The notes under the pieces: generated by a model
The model's input: the letters and a program-made list of their open reading frames with translations, nothing else
What the model was told of the DNA's origin: nothing
Databases searched by the model: none
In this document: positions 44,828-55,589 of the stretch, piece after piece
Position numbering within the stretch: the stretch's first letter is position 1
How the letters are laid out: every line of letters begins with the position of its first letter
DNA from: Triplophysa rosa
Taxonomy: Eukaryota; Chordata; Actinopteri; Cypriniformes; Nemacheilidae
Reading direction: 5' to 3'
Assembly (NCBI RefSeq): GCF_024868665.1
Contig: NC_079914.1
Location: 2,776,069 to 2,840,068, forward strand
DNA length: 64,000 nt
Made by a program: the position numbers and the translations under genes

Positions 44828-46556
44828 ATGAACAAGTTTGTTATAATGGAAAAGCGTTAACCTAATATTAACCTATATACTTTATACTCTTCCAAGGTCC
44901 ACATAATGTTAATTTGTGGCTGTCACAAATATTTGGAAAATGATATTTTATAATTAAATAACTGGATTTAACACAACATTTGGGACAGAGTTACTGTATG
45001 TATTTTGTCAAGTAAGTTTGCAATCAAATAAATGTACTTTAAAATATTTGTTCTCTTTGAAAGTGTTGAAATGTCAAATACATTGATTTGATATGGGATG
45101 GCCATAATCATTTTTTCATTATTCAGGTAAAAGTGTTGCACCCTGTTAATGTCATCTGTATTTATGTTATTTGCCTTTAAAGCCATCTTAGCCTGTTTCA
45201 CATGTATTTATCAACCTGTTCCTTCAACCCTTAAGAAAAACGTTCACAAACACAGTCTGAGAGCCACATTGTCTGAGTTGGCTGGCACTGGAGGAGTGAT
45301 TATTTCTTAATTTGGTGATGACAAGGTTGTCTGTGCCGCCTCAGACGGAGGGCCACTAAGCTTTTAGGAAGGAGCTGGAATCCAAAGGGATAAGTGGAGA
45401 TTGGAGATCTGCAAAGGCAATATTAATGTACTTAAAGTGGAATGGAAAGTCGTTTTGAGGAGTAGAGCGTAAGAAGGTTTAAAAATATCTGGAGAGGATG
45501 AGACACATATAAGTATGTGAGAACTCTACTGTGTCCTGGGATAGGCCTTGTCAGAAAGCCAAATGTAAAATGATGCTGAGATAGCAGGGCTAGGGCACAT
45601 CATAACGCTGGAGATAGTGACATGTGTTTTAACCAAATGTACTGTAAGAGAAGTCAAAATGCTGTGCTTCAATTACAGCCCATCACGACATAATTAAAGT
45701 TGATTATACTGTGGAGGGGAAATTTGGACCAAGCAGATTTCACCAGGGCTGCCCAGCACAATGCCACACAATGTCCTGTTGCTTATTGAATTTTGCCTAA
45801 ATTTAACAAAAAGAATTGCACTGTCAGCAATAAGAGGTTAATGTGGAATCACAAACATTTGAACATGAATATGAATCAAGTTAGCATGTTATCCCTTTGT
45901 CGGGTATGTCAGTATTCTTGGAAATAAAGAAATTAATGGGAAACTAAGATAACAAGTTGTTCGCATGTTGCTTTGTCACATTGTGGCCGTCACATGACCT
46001 TGACGTCTGATGACTAACTGTTTGATTTTCTATTTTCAACATGAGTGAAAGAAACCAATACAATGAGTGTTTATTAATATGGTCTCTGTAAACATCAAAC
46101 CAAATTATGTCATCTATTAAGGATTTTTTCAATAAATAAAATATAGTACATTCAGAGAGGATATATTGTGTCCTAGAGTTCTTACATGATGTTGTCATAT
46201 TGACTTTGTCAAATCGAAACATTTTGTGGGTTCATTTAACCCAAACGGTTGGATTTGTACCTTTTTGACCCAACATTGGGTTGAAAATAACCCGGCATTT
46301 ATTAGAATTTAATAGGTAGCTGTACTTATGCACTTTCAGTCAATGGACCCATCAGTATTTACAATGAGGTAAGTGTCATATGTTCTAATGTGTGTGTTTT
46401 GAAGTTTATTTGTTATGCATTTAGTCTCTTATGACCCATGTTGTGTGTATTTGATAATTATTATTATTTAAGCATTATTTAACCAATTCCTGTAATTAAA
46501 TTACCTTTTCTCTCATCAAAGTAAAGTAATGGATTACTCTTTGTATCTACTGTGTT
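44828..46556. other. Non-coding, no gene recognised
   Basis: 45235-45560 has balanced composition and no repeats. The rest is AT-rich. No convincing exon or RNA. Confidence 0.45.
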
Positions 46557-47013
46557 GTATCTACTAGGGATGCTCATTTCGGTTAATTTCCCTAACCGAG
46601 AACTGACACTCGTTATCCGAACATTAACCATTAACCGATAAGATTTTAATAATAAATTGGAATTTAAAAAATACATGCTGCGTCTTATTTCGAAGGCTGC
46701 GTCCTCCGGAGGTCGCGTTTGTCCGCAGCATACGCCTTCGCATGCGACATCAGGAGGACACAGACTTCGAAATGAGAACACAGTTACAGTTGACGAGGGT
46801 CTGTGACACGTTAAATATACAAACATTTTTTTCACAGATTAATTTAAACATGCAAACAGCAGCATAACGAATACATCAACAACAGCACCTGCATTCACAT
46901 ATTATCACATTTTCACGAACCTGCGGAGTTTTGGACAATGGAGAAAAACTAAAATAATATAAATCCAAAGCATAAAATAAACAGGCAAGAAAAAAACTGA
47001 ATTAATTAACAAA

Positions 47014-47300
47014 TTATGACAAAACGAAAACACAGAAGAACCGGCAAAGTTTATTTCCGTCAGAAAGTTTTTCATCAAATAAAAATAGCAGTCCTACCTC
47101 AATCCAAAGCTTGGAGTTTTTATTTAATAAAGTAACATGTTTACGTGTTGTGGTGACAGTCTGGAGCTTGTTGACAATTAGACCCGCGGCAGATAACACC
47201 CTTTCAGATGGCACGGATGTCCTGGGAATGTAGAGATAACGCCTCGGGAAGCGTGTCACATTTGCTTTCCACCAGCCTGTCTTAGCTAAACATATATAAA
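47014..47300 (-). pseudogene. hAT transposase C-terminal dimerisation domain
   Basis: The minus strand reads WWKANVTRFPRRYLYIPRTS followed by VPSERVLSAAGLIVNKLQTV and LLNKNSKLW. This is the hAT family C-terminal dimerisation motif (consensus WW....FP.L..LA..YL.IP.TSVPSER.FS.AG). About five residues appear deleted between FP and RRYL. The N-terminal zinc finger and the catalytic Asp and Glu are absent from the window, so the gene is a remnant. It is close to ZBED-like/Ac-type transposases, inferred from the motif only. Confidence 0.85.
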
Positions 47301-47477
47301 TCTGACCTGCTATACCACCCAAAATACAAACATCATTTTTTACTTATTCATATTTCACATTCGTATTTTTACGTCACGTCTAAAAGAAGGCAGGGAAACC
47401 ACCGGTTGCGCCGTTTTCTTACACCTAGTCGCATGCGTCTGCACGCACCGTGAGTTAATGCTTAGCATGTTTTTCTT

Positions 47478-48230
47478 TCACCTGCTGCAAGAAGAAGCTG
47501 CAATTGCTGCCACATAGACCTTGAGCGTGGAAGGGGAGCAGCCCTTATCCAACAGCTCTTGCAGGAAGGACAGAATTAGTGATATGTCACAGAATTCTGG
47601 GTCTGCGCCTCGGGTTGTACACCAGGCGGAGAAGACAGACCACTTGAGGGTATAGAGTCGTCTTGTAGCTCTAGCCTGTGATATCGAGTTCATGACACTC
47701 TCGGGGAGGACCGTAGGCTCCCGTCGAGAGGCCAAAGGTGCAGAGCCCACAGCTCTGGCTGGGGGTGCCAAATCGTGTTGCCTGCCTGAGAGTAGAGGTC
47801 CCGTCTCAGGGGAATAGACCACGGGGCTGCTACGAGCAACTGAGACAGTTCCGCAACCCAAGGCTGGTTCTTCCAGAGTGGGGCTACGAACAGCACCCTG
47901 TGCACCTAGTCTCTGATCCTCCGGATCGTCTGTGGAATGAGAGCGATCGGGGGGAAGGCATAGAGGAGCTGGTTGGGCCAGTTGTGGGCCAAGGCGTCCC
48001 TGTCCTTTGAAAAATAGGTTGGGCAATGAGTGTTGTCTTTTGAGGCAAAAAGGTCGATTTCTGCCTTGCCGAAGACTTCCCAAATTTTCTGAACCGACTT
48101 GGGGTGGAGCGTCCATTCCTCTGAAGGGACATTGCTCCGAGATAGCATATATACTCCCTGGTTCAGTCTGCCCAGCACATGAGTTGCCCTTAGTGAGCGC
48201 AGATTTCTCGGTTTCTCAGTTTCATCCAGT
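47478..48230 (-). pseudogene. DIRS post-RNase H linker and recombinase N-terminus
   Basis: After the RT the family linker ('LRMRPLQYWMKLR' in one frame, near 48230) passes within about 40 bp to SLRATHVLGRLNQGVYMLSR, which normally follows RNase H. The roughly 0.5-kb RNase H core therefore appears deleted. Next come LFASKDNTHCPTYFSKDRDA and LLYAFPPIALIPQTIRRIRD, then SISQARATRRLYTLKWSVFS and LKVYVAAIAAS, the recombinase core-binding domain. The catalytic Arg-His-Arg-Tyr part is absent. Confidence 0.8.
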
Positions 48231-48270
48231 ACTGCAAAGGACGCATCCGAAGAACGCCCAACTGCAGTAC

Positions 48271-49479
48271 TTAAGACGCGGAGGCCATGAGACCCAGCAT
48301 CTTCTGAAATGCCTTGAGGGGGCGTGACGCTCCGGGTGTAACAGAGGCCGTGAGCTGCTGAATGGCTAGGGCATGGTCTGGCGCGATTCTGGTGAAAACC
48401 GCCCCCAGGAGCAAAATCCGTTGGCTGGGGGACAGAGCGCTTTTGGCAAGGTTGATCCTGAGCCCCAGGCATTCCAGGTGGCTGAGGATGAGGGACCTGT
48501 GGGACCTTAGCTCTTCCTCTGACTGTGCTAGAACAAGCCAGTTGTCGAGGTAGTTCAGAATGCGGATTCTCGTCTGCCTGAGAGGGGATAGAGCCGAGTC
48601 CATGCACTTCGTGAAAGTGCGAGGAGCTAGAGACAGTCCGAATGGAAGGACCATGTATTGATATGCAACCCCTTCGTAGGCGAATCTCAAGAATCGTCTG
48701 TGATGGGGGGCTATATGGATGTGGAAGTATGCATCTTTCAGATCCAGGGAGAAGAACCAGTCCCCTGGGCATATTTGCGAGAGAATCTGTTTCAGTGAAA
48801 TCATTCTGAAACGCCGTTTCATAAGGGTGCAGTTCAGATGTCTGAGATCGAGGATGGGGCGGAGACCAGCATCCTTTTTGGGTACGAGGAAGTAGCGGCT
48901 GTAGAAACCCGGCTCGGTTTGATCTGGAGGAACCGGTTCTATGGCTCCTTTGTCCAGTAAGTTCCCCAAGTCCGTTCGCAGAACGTGTGAATTCGCGCTC
49001 TGCACTCGGATGGTGATCACCCCACGGAATCGCGGGGGTCTGCGAGCGAACTGGAGTGAATATCCTCGAGATATTATCCCCATTACCCAATCCGATACCC
49101 CGGGGATGGCCCGCCAGGCCTCGGCCCGTATGGCCAGGGGTTGAATGCATTGGGGAGGTATGCGGCCTTTCAGGGGCTTGAGTGGAAGAGGAAGGTTGCT
49201 CTTTTTCTGACAATGTTTGTGTTTTATGTAAGTGCCTGCTATAACAGCAGTGGGTTGTGCGGGCATTAGAACAGACCTGGAACAAAAACACATTTTCGCC
49301 AGCACCCAGAACAGAACGGGGTGTTTGGGTACACAAAAGAGCCTTCTTTGAAGGAGGTCCAACTGCAGCGAGACACGGACCCTTCCTCTTCCTTTCCTCA
49401 GTCTCAGGATGGTGCCTGAGGCGTAGGGTCCAGCGTGATCTTTGGCCGGGGTCCCTGATGCTGAGGGTGGGAGAAACAT
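48271..49479 (-). CDS. DIRS reverse transcriptase, open frame without RNase H
   Basis: An open minus-strand frame of 402 codons. RT landmarks: FYSRYFLVPKKDAGLRPILD, RFRMISLKQILSQICPGDWF, FSLDLKDAYFHIHIAPHH (motif A), YMVLPFGLSLAPRTFTKCMD (motif B) and YLDNWLVLAQSEEEL (motif C, with the YLDN form typical of DIRS rather than YLDD). It ends FQKMLGLMASAS, where the MRPLQ..W linker would continue in another frame. It is the best preserved coding piece of this copy. The overlapping longer frame at 47906-49336 is mostly a shadow of it. Confidence 0.85.
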   Translation of the reverse strand: MFLPPSASGTPAKDHAGPYASGTILRLRKGRGRVRVSLQLDLLQRRLFCVPKHPVLFWVLAKMCFCSRSVLMPAQPTAVIAGTYIKHKHCQKKSNLPLPLKPLKGRIPPQCIQPLAIRAEAWRAIPGVSDWVMGIISRGYSLQFARRPPRFRGVITIRVQSANSHVLRTDLGNLLDKGAIEPVPPDQTEPGFYSRYFLVPKKDAGLRPILDLRHLNCTLMKRRFRMISLKQILSQICPGDWFFSLDLKDAYFHIHIAPHHRRFLRFAYEGVAYQYMVLPFGLSLAPRTFTKCMDSALSPLRQTRIRILNYLDNWLVLAQSEEELRSHRSLILSHLECLGLRINLAKSALSPSQRILLLGAVFTRIAPDHALAIQQLTASVTPGASRPLKAFQKMLGLMASAS

Positions 49480-49499
49480 CTCCCGGAGCGAGAGAGTTG

Positions 49500-50348
49500 A
49501 CGCGTCTCAGCTCCTGTTACCTTCTGAGCAGCAGGGGGCGTGGTCTTCACCGGCTGCTGAGTCGGCGCTGGCTTGGGGCGAGCCGACGCAGGTCTGGATC
49601 AGGGTCTCTTGGGCAGGAAGTGCTTCATGGCCTGCGAAGATTTCTGCGCTGCCGTGAAGCATTCTGCAAAACCCTCCGCCGCTGGTCCGAAGAGGCCGGC
49701 AGCGGAAATTGGAGCGTCGAGGGGCTTGGCCGCGCCCCGGTAGGAACCATTCGTACAGGCGGCTGTGAGCGGGTTCCTCCGGAGAGGACCACTCTAAGCC
49801 CAGCTCCTCCACAGCCTTAGTGAGGACCCGAAAAATCTTGGAATCCAAACCCGGCGCGGGTTAGCTGTGCTCTGTAGACGGCAGGGGAGCGGGGTCGAAA
49901 ACCGAGCCTGACAGCTCCTCCCCATCTGAAGCCGCTAACGACATGCTGTCGTCTTCCTCGAATTCACTTCTGCCAAGCGAGACCATGCCACAGGCGGACG
50001 CTGGTCGGCCTGGGGAAAACAAACCGGCTAAATTTCTCTCTGTGGAGAAGGCGAGGCATGCCAAGGGGACGTGAGCTCGCACTTCCCCGAGTGCTTAGTT
50101 CCTCTACCCCGCTGCTTCGTCTCCGTAGAGTGAAGCGGGAAGGATCGGGAAGCAGATTCGCTCTCTGAAAAGAAAGCTATCCGCGAGCGCAGAGAGGAGA
50201 GACTCATGCCCTCGCAATGAGGGCATTCCGTCTCTCTGAGTGCGTCTTGAGCGTGGGAAACTCCCAAGCATGAGACGCACTCGCTGTGACCATCAGCGGC
50301 GTGCAGGGGTACCTCACACGAATGACAGGGACGGCGTGGTATTTGCAT
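49500..50348 (-). pseudogene. DIRS ORF1 (gag-like) with cysteine cluster
   Basis: The first minus-strand frame (50348-50028) begins MQIPRRPCHSCEVPLHAADG and includes HSECVSCLGVSHAQDAL and CPHCEGMSL, a cysteine/histidine-rich start seen in fish DIRS ORF1. A second frame (49848-49507) carries VEELGLEWSSPEEPAHSRLY and FAGHEALPAQ, the middle of ORF1. The two are separated by a frame break and a stop near 49861. Thought to be a structural, nucleic-acid-binding protein. Confidence 0.7.
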
Positions 50349-50881
50349 ATTTGTTATTGCATTTGCAATAACGCCGCAGGAAATTTGCTCAGGAAATTTG
50401 CTCTGGAAATTGCTTTTTAGAGCTTTGCCGGATGGCGGCAGGGAAAAAGAACCAGTGCTGCTGAAATGCCAGCAAAATCGCTGAGCAGAGAGGTCCAGTC
50501 CGCTGCAATGCTTTTCCGACGGCGAAGCTATCAGTCCGAGTAGCGAGGTAGAAGTCGTCGCTGAAGGAGAAGAGATCTGAGGACCCTAAGGCGATATGTC
50601 TGCTTATATAGCCATAAGCCCTGCCCATTTTGGCGGGTGCCATCAGTCCGTGCAGCTTCGCTGCCATTGGCTCAAAGTTTTACTTTGCACGCACAAATGG
50701 CCATGCAGTATTCACTGCGTTATTGTAAAGCTTCAGTCATCGGAGAAAAATGAGTTTTCCCATAGCGTCATGCTACGCAGTGTGAGTGAAGTATCGATAG
50801 GGAACTGATAGTATTAACCAGTCAAACATTTTACGATCGGTTAACAGTTAAACGGTCAATATGAACATCCCTAGTATCTAC

Positions 50882-50942
50882 AGTTTAGCGTATTGACGAA
50901 ATGTTATATGCTCTCCTACTTCTAACTTGCTTTGGATAAAAG
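50882..50942 (+). mobile_element. L2 3' tail, left half (interrupted by solo LTR)
   Basis: 'tattgacgaaatgttatatg' and 'cttgctttggataaaag' match the 3' end of L2 copy B (38280-38335). It continues after the LTR at 51748. Confidence 0.75.
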
Positions 50943-51747
50943 TGTCAGGGTGCCGGTCTGGTTAGCTGTTGTGTTTGTTTTGGTGTTCACCATGTGCTTG
51001 GTTATCATTGTTGCCCCGCCTCCTCGTTTCCTTGTTTGATGATTAGTACATGCACCTGTGTTCTCTCGTTATTTTCTCCTTATCTTTCCCTTGTGTTCTC
51101 TGTGTGTGATCTGTGCCAGATCGTCTTGTGCTTTCATGCCTACGCTTCTAGCTCCTTGGTCTGATTTAGGCTCTTGTTAACACTAGTCTTTAGTTTTACT
51201 TTTGCCTAGTCTATTGGTTTACTTTACGGTTTTATTTTCCTAGCTACTAGATTTTGTAGTACTTTAGTTTTCGCCCAAGTGGATTATTTTTCTTGGATAT
51301 TTTTTCCTTGGATTTCTTTATTATTTTTGGATAGTTTGCTCATTTTTGGGGATCCTGCCATCTAGGTGGCCTTTTTGTTTTTTTTCTCACCTATCCCCAA
51401 CTTTTGGACTTCCTTGTTTACCTCCCAGTGCCCTGGTCCCTTTTTGCTATCAGGCTCCTTGTTTCCAGAGCTCCTCACCAGTTGCCAGCTACTTCTCTGT
51501 CTGTGGCTCATACTGTTCCCCCAAGGAGGCTCCAGTTCACTTCCCGGCTACCTGTTCTTCACCATCGCTGTCTGGACCTCACCTCTGCCTGGCTGTGAAG
51601 GCAAACTTCCAGGCTCCTGTCTGCTTGCCTGTTCCCTGGTTTCCAGTTGCGGTGCAGAATTATTGGCCCAGATATCCCCCTGTGACTTTATTTCAATAAA
51701 CTGAGTTTCCCTGCATACTGAGTCCTCCCCTTTTTGAAATCCTGACA
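50943..51747 (+). mobile_element. Solo LTR, 805 bp, with AAAAG duplication
   Basis: Begins TGTCAGGGTGCC and ends GAAATCCTGACA (7-bp inverted TGTCAGG/CCTGACA). The 5-bp AAAAG flanks it on both sides (50938-50942 and 51748-51752). A polyadenylation signal 'caataaactgag' lies near 51690, which sets + orientation. No internal domain is present, so this is the product of LTR-LTR recombination. A Ty3/gypsy type is likely from the 5-bp duplication and the termini. Open frames within it are spurious. Confidence 0.9.
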
Positions 51748-51790
51748 AAAAGCGTCTGCCAAATGAATAAGTGTAAATGTAAATGCACTC
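51748..51790 (+). mobile_element. L2 3' tail, right half
   Basis: 'aaaagcgtctgccaaatgaa' followed by GTGTAAATGTAAATG completes the L2 copy B-type 3' end interrupted by the LTR. Confidence 0.75.
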
Positions 51791-52796
51791 TTAAATTAAA
51801 TACAGTTTCTTCTGTACTTTTATTACATATGTTTTTAAGAATTACAAATAATCAATATTAAAAAATATTGTAAATCATATTGAATTTATCTTAATTTGTA
51901 GTGTTTGTATTAGAAATGTGTTGGAGATGAGCTAATTTAGTTACAATTCATATAAAAAATATGTATTAAAAAATTACCAGTAGCGTTTAAAATAATTGTC
52001 CAATGTTTTGTTGAGTATTTTCCTTGTTATCTAAAAATAGATACTTTTCTCCAATCATTATAAATGCATTTAAGCAGTTGTGTTGAAAAAGTTCCCATGC
52101 CTGCCCTGATGAAATCCAGCAGGCGCCCCGGTCAAGACGCACAATGATAATCAAAGACCACGTGAAGAAACAAATAAAGTGTGTTTTTGTCAATCTAGTG
52201 ACACATTTCTCAAACACAGTTGGGCTCTGAGAACGATGGGCGAAACTATTAAGTGACAACAAGATTTTCATCAAGTGACTGAATATTTGTGCAACAACTT
52301 ATGCTACAAGGTCAAGCTCATTAATGCTAGAGTCTGCTAGAGAGAGAGAAAGATTAAAAATCCTTCGAAGTGTATTGCTACAAAAAGACAAAAAAACAAC
52401 AACATAAAGACAGCTGCCAGTAATGCAGAATCTCCCGAACGCAGCTTTCAGTCCTGTCTTTAATAGTGTCTCCTATTCCTTTTGTTGATTCTCTATCTGT
52501 CCCCGTTTCTATTTTTTCAGCTAAATTGATTTTTTAATTATGCATTGTTTTAGGGCTTGATTGACAGTGCTTGTTAATGAATCTTGGCCTAGATACTTGA
52601 TTCAAGGATAAAACTCAACTTCCTCTTAGTAATTAAAGAGATACATGTAATACTTTGTTGGAAACATAATTAAATGTGATTAAGCTGTGCTCCCTGCTCG
52701 CCTCAGAAGTCGACGCTCGGTTGCCACTTTAGCGAACGGTTTTACACACATTTATGACTCGCGTAGTGCATGGCAGTCGATCATTAAACACATCTT
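51791..52796. other. Non-coding; balanced block near 52070-52330
   Basis: AT-rich first part. 52070-52330 is repeat-free with balanced composition ('cagcaggcgccccggtcaag', 'gaccacgtgaagaaac') and might be regulatory. No gene recognised. Confidence 0.4.
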
Positions 52797-53061
52797 TAGT
52801 GCATCTGCAGCTCAGTTGGTAAAGCATTGTGTTAGCGACACAAAGGTCATGGGTTTGATTCCCAGGAAACACACATACTAATAAAAAATGTATTGAATGC
52901 ACTTTAACTCTGGTAGCACACATACATCTCGGAGACATCTATTTGACGTCTGCATTTACATCTGCAAAACGTATTCCAGATTTTACAGATGTACCTGTGC
53001 TATCTGGGAAGTTGCTCTGGATGAAATGTTCTGCGAAATGCATAAATATTAATATTATATA
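52797..53061 (+). mobile_element. tRNA-derived SINE with L2-like tail
   Basis: The head carries pol III boxes: 'cagctcagttggtaaagcat' (box A, about 52808) and 'gggtttgattcccaggaaac' (box B, about 52850). The body is 'taataaaaaatgtattgaat' and the tail 'gttgctctggatgaaatgtt...gcgaaatgcataaatatt', which resembles the L2 3' end seen at 38310. A shared 3' end suggests it borrowed L2 enzymes. A roughly 100-bp element interrupts it at 52908-53009. The tRNA-like head is not a functional tRNA gene. Confidence 0.8.
52908..53009. mobile_element. Small MITE nested in the SINE
   Basis: Sequence from 'tctggtagcacacatacatc' to 'gtacctgtgctatctggga' has inverted ends (CTGGTAGCACA versus CCAGATAGCACA) and breaks the SINE between 'gcactttaa' and 'gttgctctggat'. 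About 100 bp, non-coding. Confidence 0.55.
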
Positions 53062-54546
53062 TATGATGTTGTGTGCTAGTGTGTATCTGTGTTAAGCAAA
53101 CAGAGGAAGTAGCTAAAGCTATTGATGCTAATTAATAACCAGGGAGCACTTTTCAATATTGAATGGTAAACATTTGGTCTTCGCAATCTGTGTGACATTA
53201 ACCTTGGACTGCACCTTGAACCCTTATTATTTTCATATTAAGATATTTATGTTCTCAGACATGCTTTGCTAACCAAGTGTTGCTGTAAGCTGTTTTTGAA
53301 CCGTATGGTTTGTCTTGCATTTCTTCTGATAAATATAATTCTATTCAAAAAAGAAAATGAAACGTATTCCCCACGTCCTAAAATGCAGATACGACTGAGC
53401 CGCAGGTATGATCATCCTATAGAAAGTGTCTCCTGCCTCATGTCTAATCTAAAGATTACCCCTATATCCCAAATTCATTCCATGCGGAGTAAAAGATGAC
53501 ACCTGGGCAATCTGTATATGTGTACAGGCCAACACCTGACGCTACACAACCCCACAGCTGTACAGTCCCTGACATACCACCATCATATGAGTGTATAACT
53601 GTCTGAGATGACATTTTCCATTGAAAGTCATACCCTACGTGACTATGACCACTTATTTTTCTGTTACAGTGAAATTGACATTTAACGTCACAATTACATG
53701 TTTGACTTCACATAACGCTTACACTTATAATAAATAACTCACCATGAAAAGCAATCAATTATGTTCAAATCTAAATTTATATTAACAGCCAGGGCTTTGT
53801 TTTTCCATGCAGTGCTGTTTACATTGCTCAATCACATTAGCGATTGATACGCTGTCGTTCGCACCCCTCCCTCTTCAGTAATAGCCAATCGCCTCCCAAC
53901 CGCCTCTTTCATCAACATTACCTGCATGAATCAGCATCTAAACTAATGCTTTCATTACCATGTACCCATTAAATCAGCTAGGGGTGTAGTGCGAGCTGTT
54001 GTATTGTTTGTCTTGTATGGCGAACAGGGGTTAAACAACCAATTTACATTACACGGAGACAAACACCGTCTAGATAAGGCTTGCCCTTTAAGAGGCCCAC
54101 ACACCACTGGAGAGCAAATAACATTGCAGAAATGTACATATCACATATCCTGACATTAATTTTAAATGACAAAATAGGGCAAAGGATTTAACAACAGGCT
54201 TGTTTAATTGAGCTGAGAAAAAGTTGAAAAATTAATTTACAAAACAAAAAAGTTTGAGAATGTTTACTATTTTGCTGTCTAGCTACTGTTGTGCAGTGCA
54301 GGACATTTGATATGCACCACACATTTTGAACTCAGCATTTGGTTTTCTTGAAAATTAGTAAAAAGGTGTTATAGATTTATATTGGCATAGTAGCAAGTTT
54401 GTTAATTATTTTGTTGAGAAGTTTTTTTTTTACTTTATAAAACGGTAATTTCCAGTCCTTGGTTCTGATTGGTCAATAGCTGTGCTTGATCACAGTAAAA
54501 CACAGCTATGACACCTTCACCTAATGATTTTGTGTCTCACCAAAGA
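53062..54546. other. Non-coding with a candidate regulatory block
   Basis: 53785-54070 is described separately; 54440-54520 contains 'ttctgattggtcaatagctg', a fragment of a repeat that also occurs near 58230-58290. No gene recognised. Confidence 0.45.
53785..54070. promoter_or_regulatory. Candidate conserved non-coding element
   Basis: Repeat-free, with 'caatcacattagcgattgat' (about 53829-53848), 'aatagccaatcgcctcccaa' and 'ctaatgctttcattaccatg'. It has several TAAT/ATTA and CCAAT-like cores. Inference from composition only. Confidence 0.3.
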
Positions 54547-54665
54547 TAATAGATATTAACAAGATGCACCACTGTACAATGAATGGAGATGAATGGAACG
54601 CTCAATATGGCCGCTTTGAAAAAAAGGGTGATTTTAGCACTATTTAAGCATAGCAAACCAAAGTT
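54547..54665 (+). repeat. Interspersed repeat shared with 22136-22260 (copy B)
   Basis: 'tagatattaacaagatgcac' ... 'aatgaatggagatgaatgga' ... 'gggtgattttagcactattt' matches copy A in order and spacing. Confidence 0.65.
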
Positions 54666-55589
54666 GTTGATCCGGAATATGTGAATTCTGAAATTGCTGC
54701 CCAGAGGCATTGCAAACAAAACAAAGCTAAAGCTAAACGCAATGAAACAAAACGAAACTAAATGACACAAAACAAAACAAATGGTGATTTTGTTATGGTT
54801 ATTCTAACCTGAAGGTAGGACGTCTTGCAAATAAGTTATAAGAAATGTAGTTTGGTTGACACTAAAATCAACTACTTGAAAATAGCAACCATTTTAGATT
54901 TTTTTGGGAGATCTGTTTTAAGAGATCAGAGACACACTTCGTGCTGAAGTCTTTCTTGGCTTTCTTTCTTGTTTTAAGCAGGTGGCCATTCAAAACTACA
55001 TAGCTTCAGTGGTGCGTACTTAATTTGTTTTAAATACAAACAGTAATTGTGTTGTAGCTTATAGACAAGGTACAGTTTGATTACTAACTTAAAGGCGGGT
55101 TAACCGATTTCCGAATTACACTTTAAACAACTGAGTCAGGCCAAGCACCAAAACAACCTTGTAGCCAATCAGCAGTAAGGTGCACAGTGCACAGGACGCA
55201 CATTTGCCGAGCGCTGACGAAAGCAAAAGATAGGGGTAGGGGTGTGTTTGTTTTGGTGATTTGAACATCAACAACGGCTAAGAGAAATCGGACACCCTGC
55301 CTTTAACGCTTTACAGCATTTTACATTTTTAAAAAATGTCAACTGTTTTTACACCAGACATGACGTGACGTCACAAAAAGAGGGAAGAGGGATCTTTTCC
55401 ATGTTATTATCACACCAGGTGTGAAACGATATACAAGAAGCTACGATGGATTCTATAATAAAACAGTTGTTTTTTTAAATGTGCCGTATGCCTTCACCTC
55501 TGGTGTAGACACGGTGTTAAATGTTAAGAAATCTGCAAGTATGTTTTTTCTTTACATGCAGATCTCACTGAATGAATTTGTCGAGATGA
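54666..55589. other. Non-coding, no gene recognised
   Basis: Includes AAAC-rich sequence near 54715-54780. No repeat family or exon recognised. Confidence 0.5.

Larger units (their letters stand above)
47478..50810 (-). mobile_element. DIRS-like retrotransposon, second lineage, 3' truncated
   Basis: On the minus strand, in order: 5' terminal region (near 50700-50810, including 'tatcgatagggaac' and inverted 'gttttcccatagcgtcatgc'), gag-like ORF1, RT, a deletion where RNase H should be, a post-RNase H linker, and the N-terminal part of a tyrosine recombinase. It stops at about 47490 just after VAAIAA. The recombinase catalytic half and the 3' terminal repeats are missing. Its sequence differs clearly from the DIRS copy at 13.4-18.4 kb, so it belongs to another subfamily. 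Confidence 0.85.
46557..50881 (-). mobile_element. hAT DNA transposon with 8-bp duplication, carrying a DIRS fragment
   Basis: Terminal inverted repeats TAGGGATGCTCAT (46565) and, reverse complemented from 50873, TAGGGATGTTCAT. The 8-bp word GTATCTAC flanks both ends (46557-46564 and 50874-50881), the hallmark of hAT transposition. Inside are a hAT transposase C-terminal exon on the minus strand (47014-47300) and, filling most of the rest, a truncated DIRS element. The 5' two-thirds of the transposase is missing. Confidence 0.9.

Noticed and set aside
47906..49336. A 476-codon minus-strand frame
   Set aside because: Most of it overlaps the RT frame in another phase and is rich in Ser, Pro and Arg. 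Only the part below about 48230 (post-RNase H linker) is real coding sequence.
51346..51704. Overlapping 112- and 117-codon frames
   Set aside because: They lie inside a solo LTR, overlap in different phases and have no domain.
52797..52875. Possible functional tRNA gene
   Set aside because: It has box A and box B but lacks pairing acceptor arms and continues directly into a SINE body.
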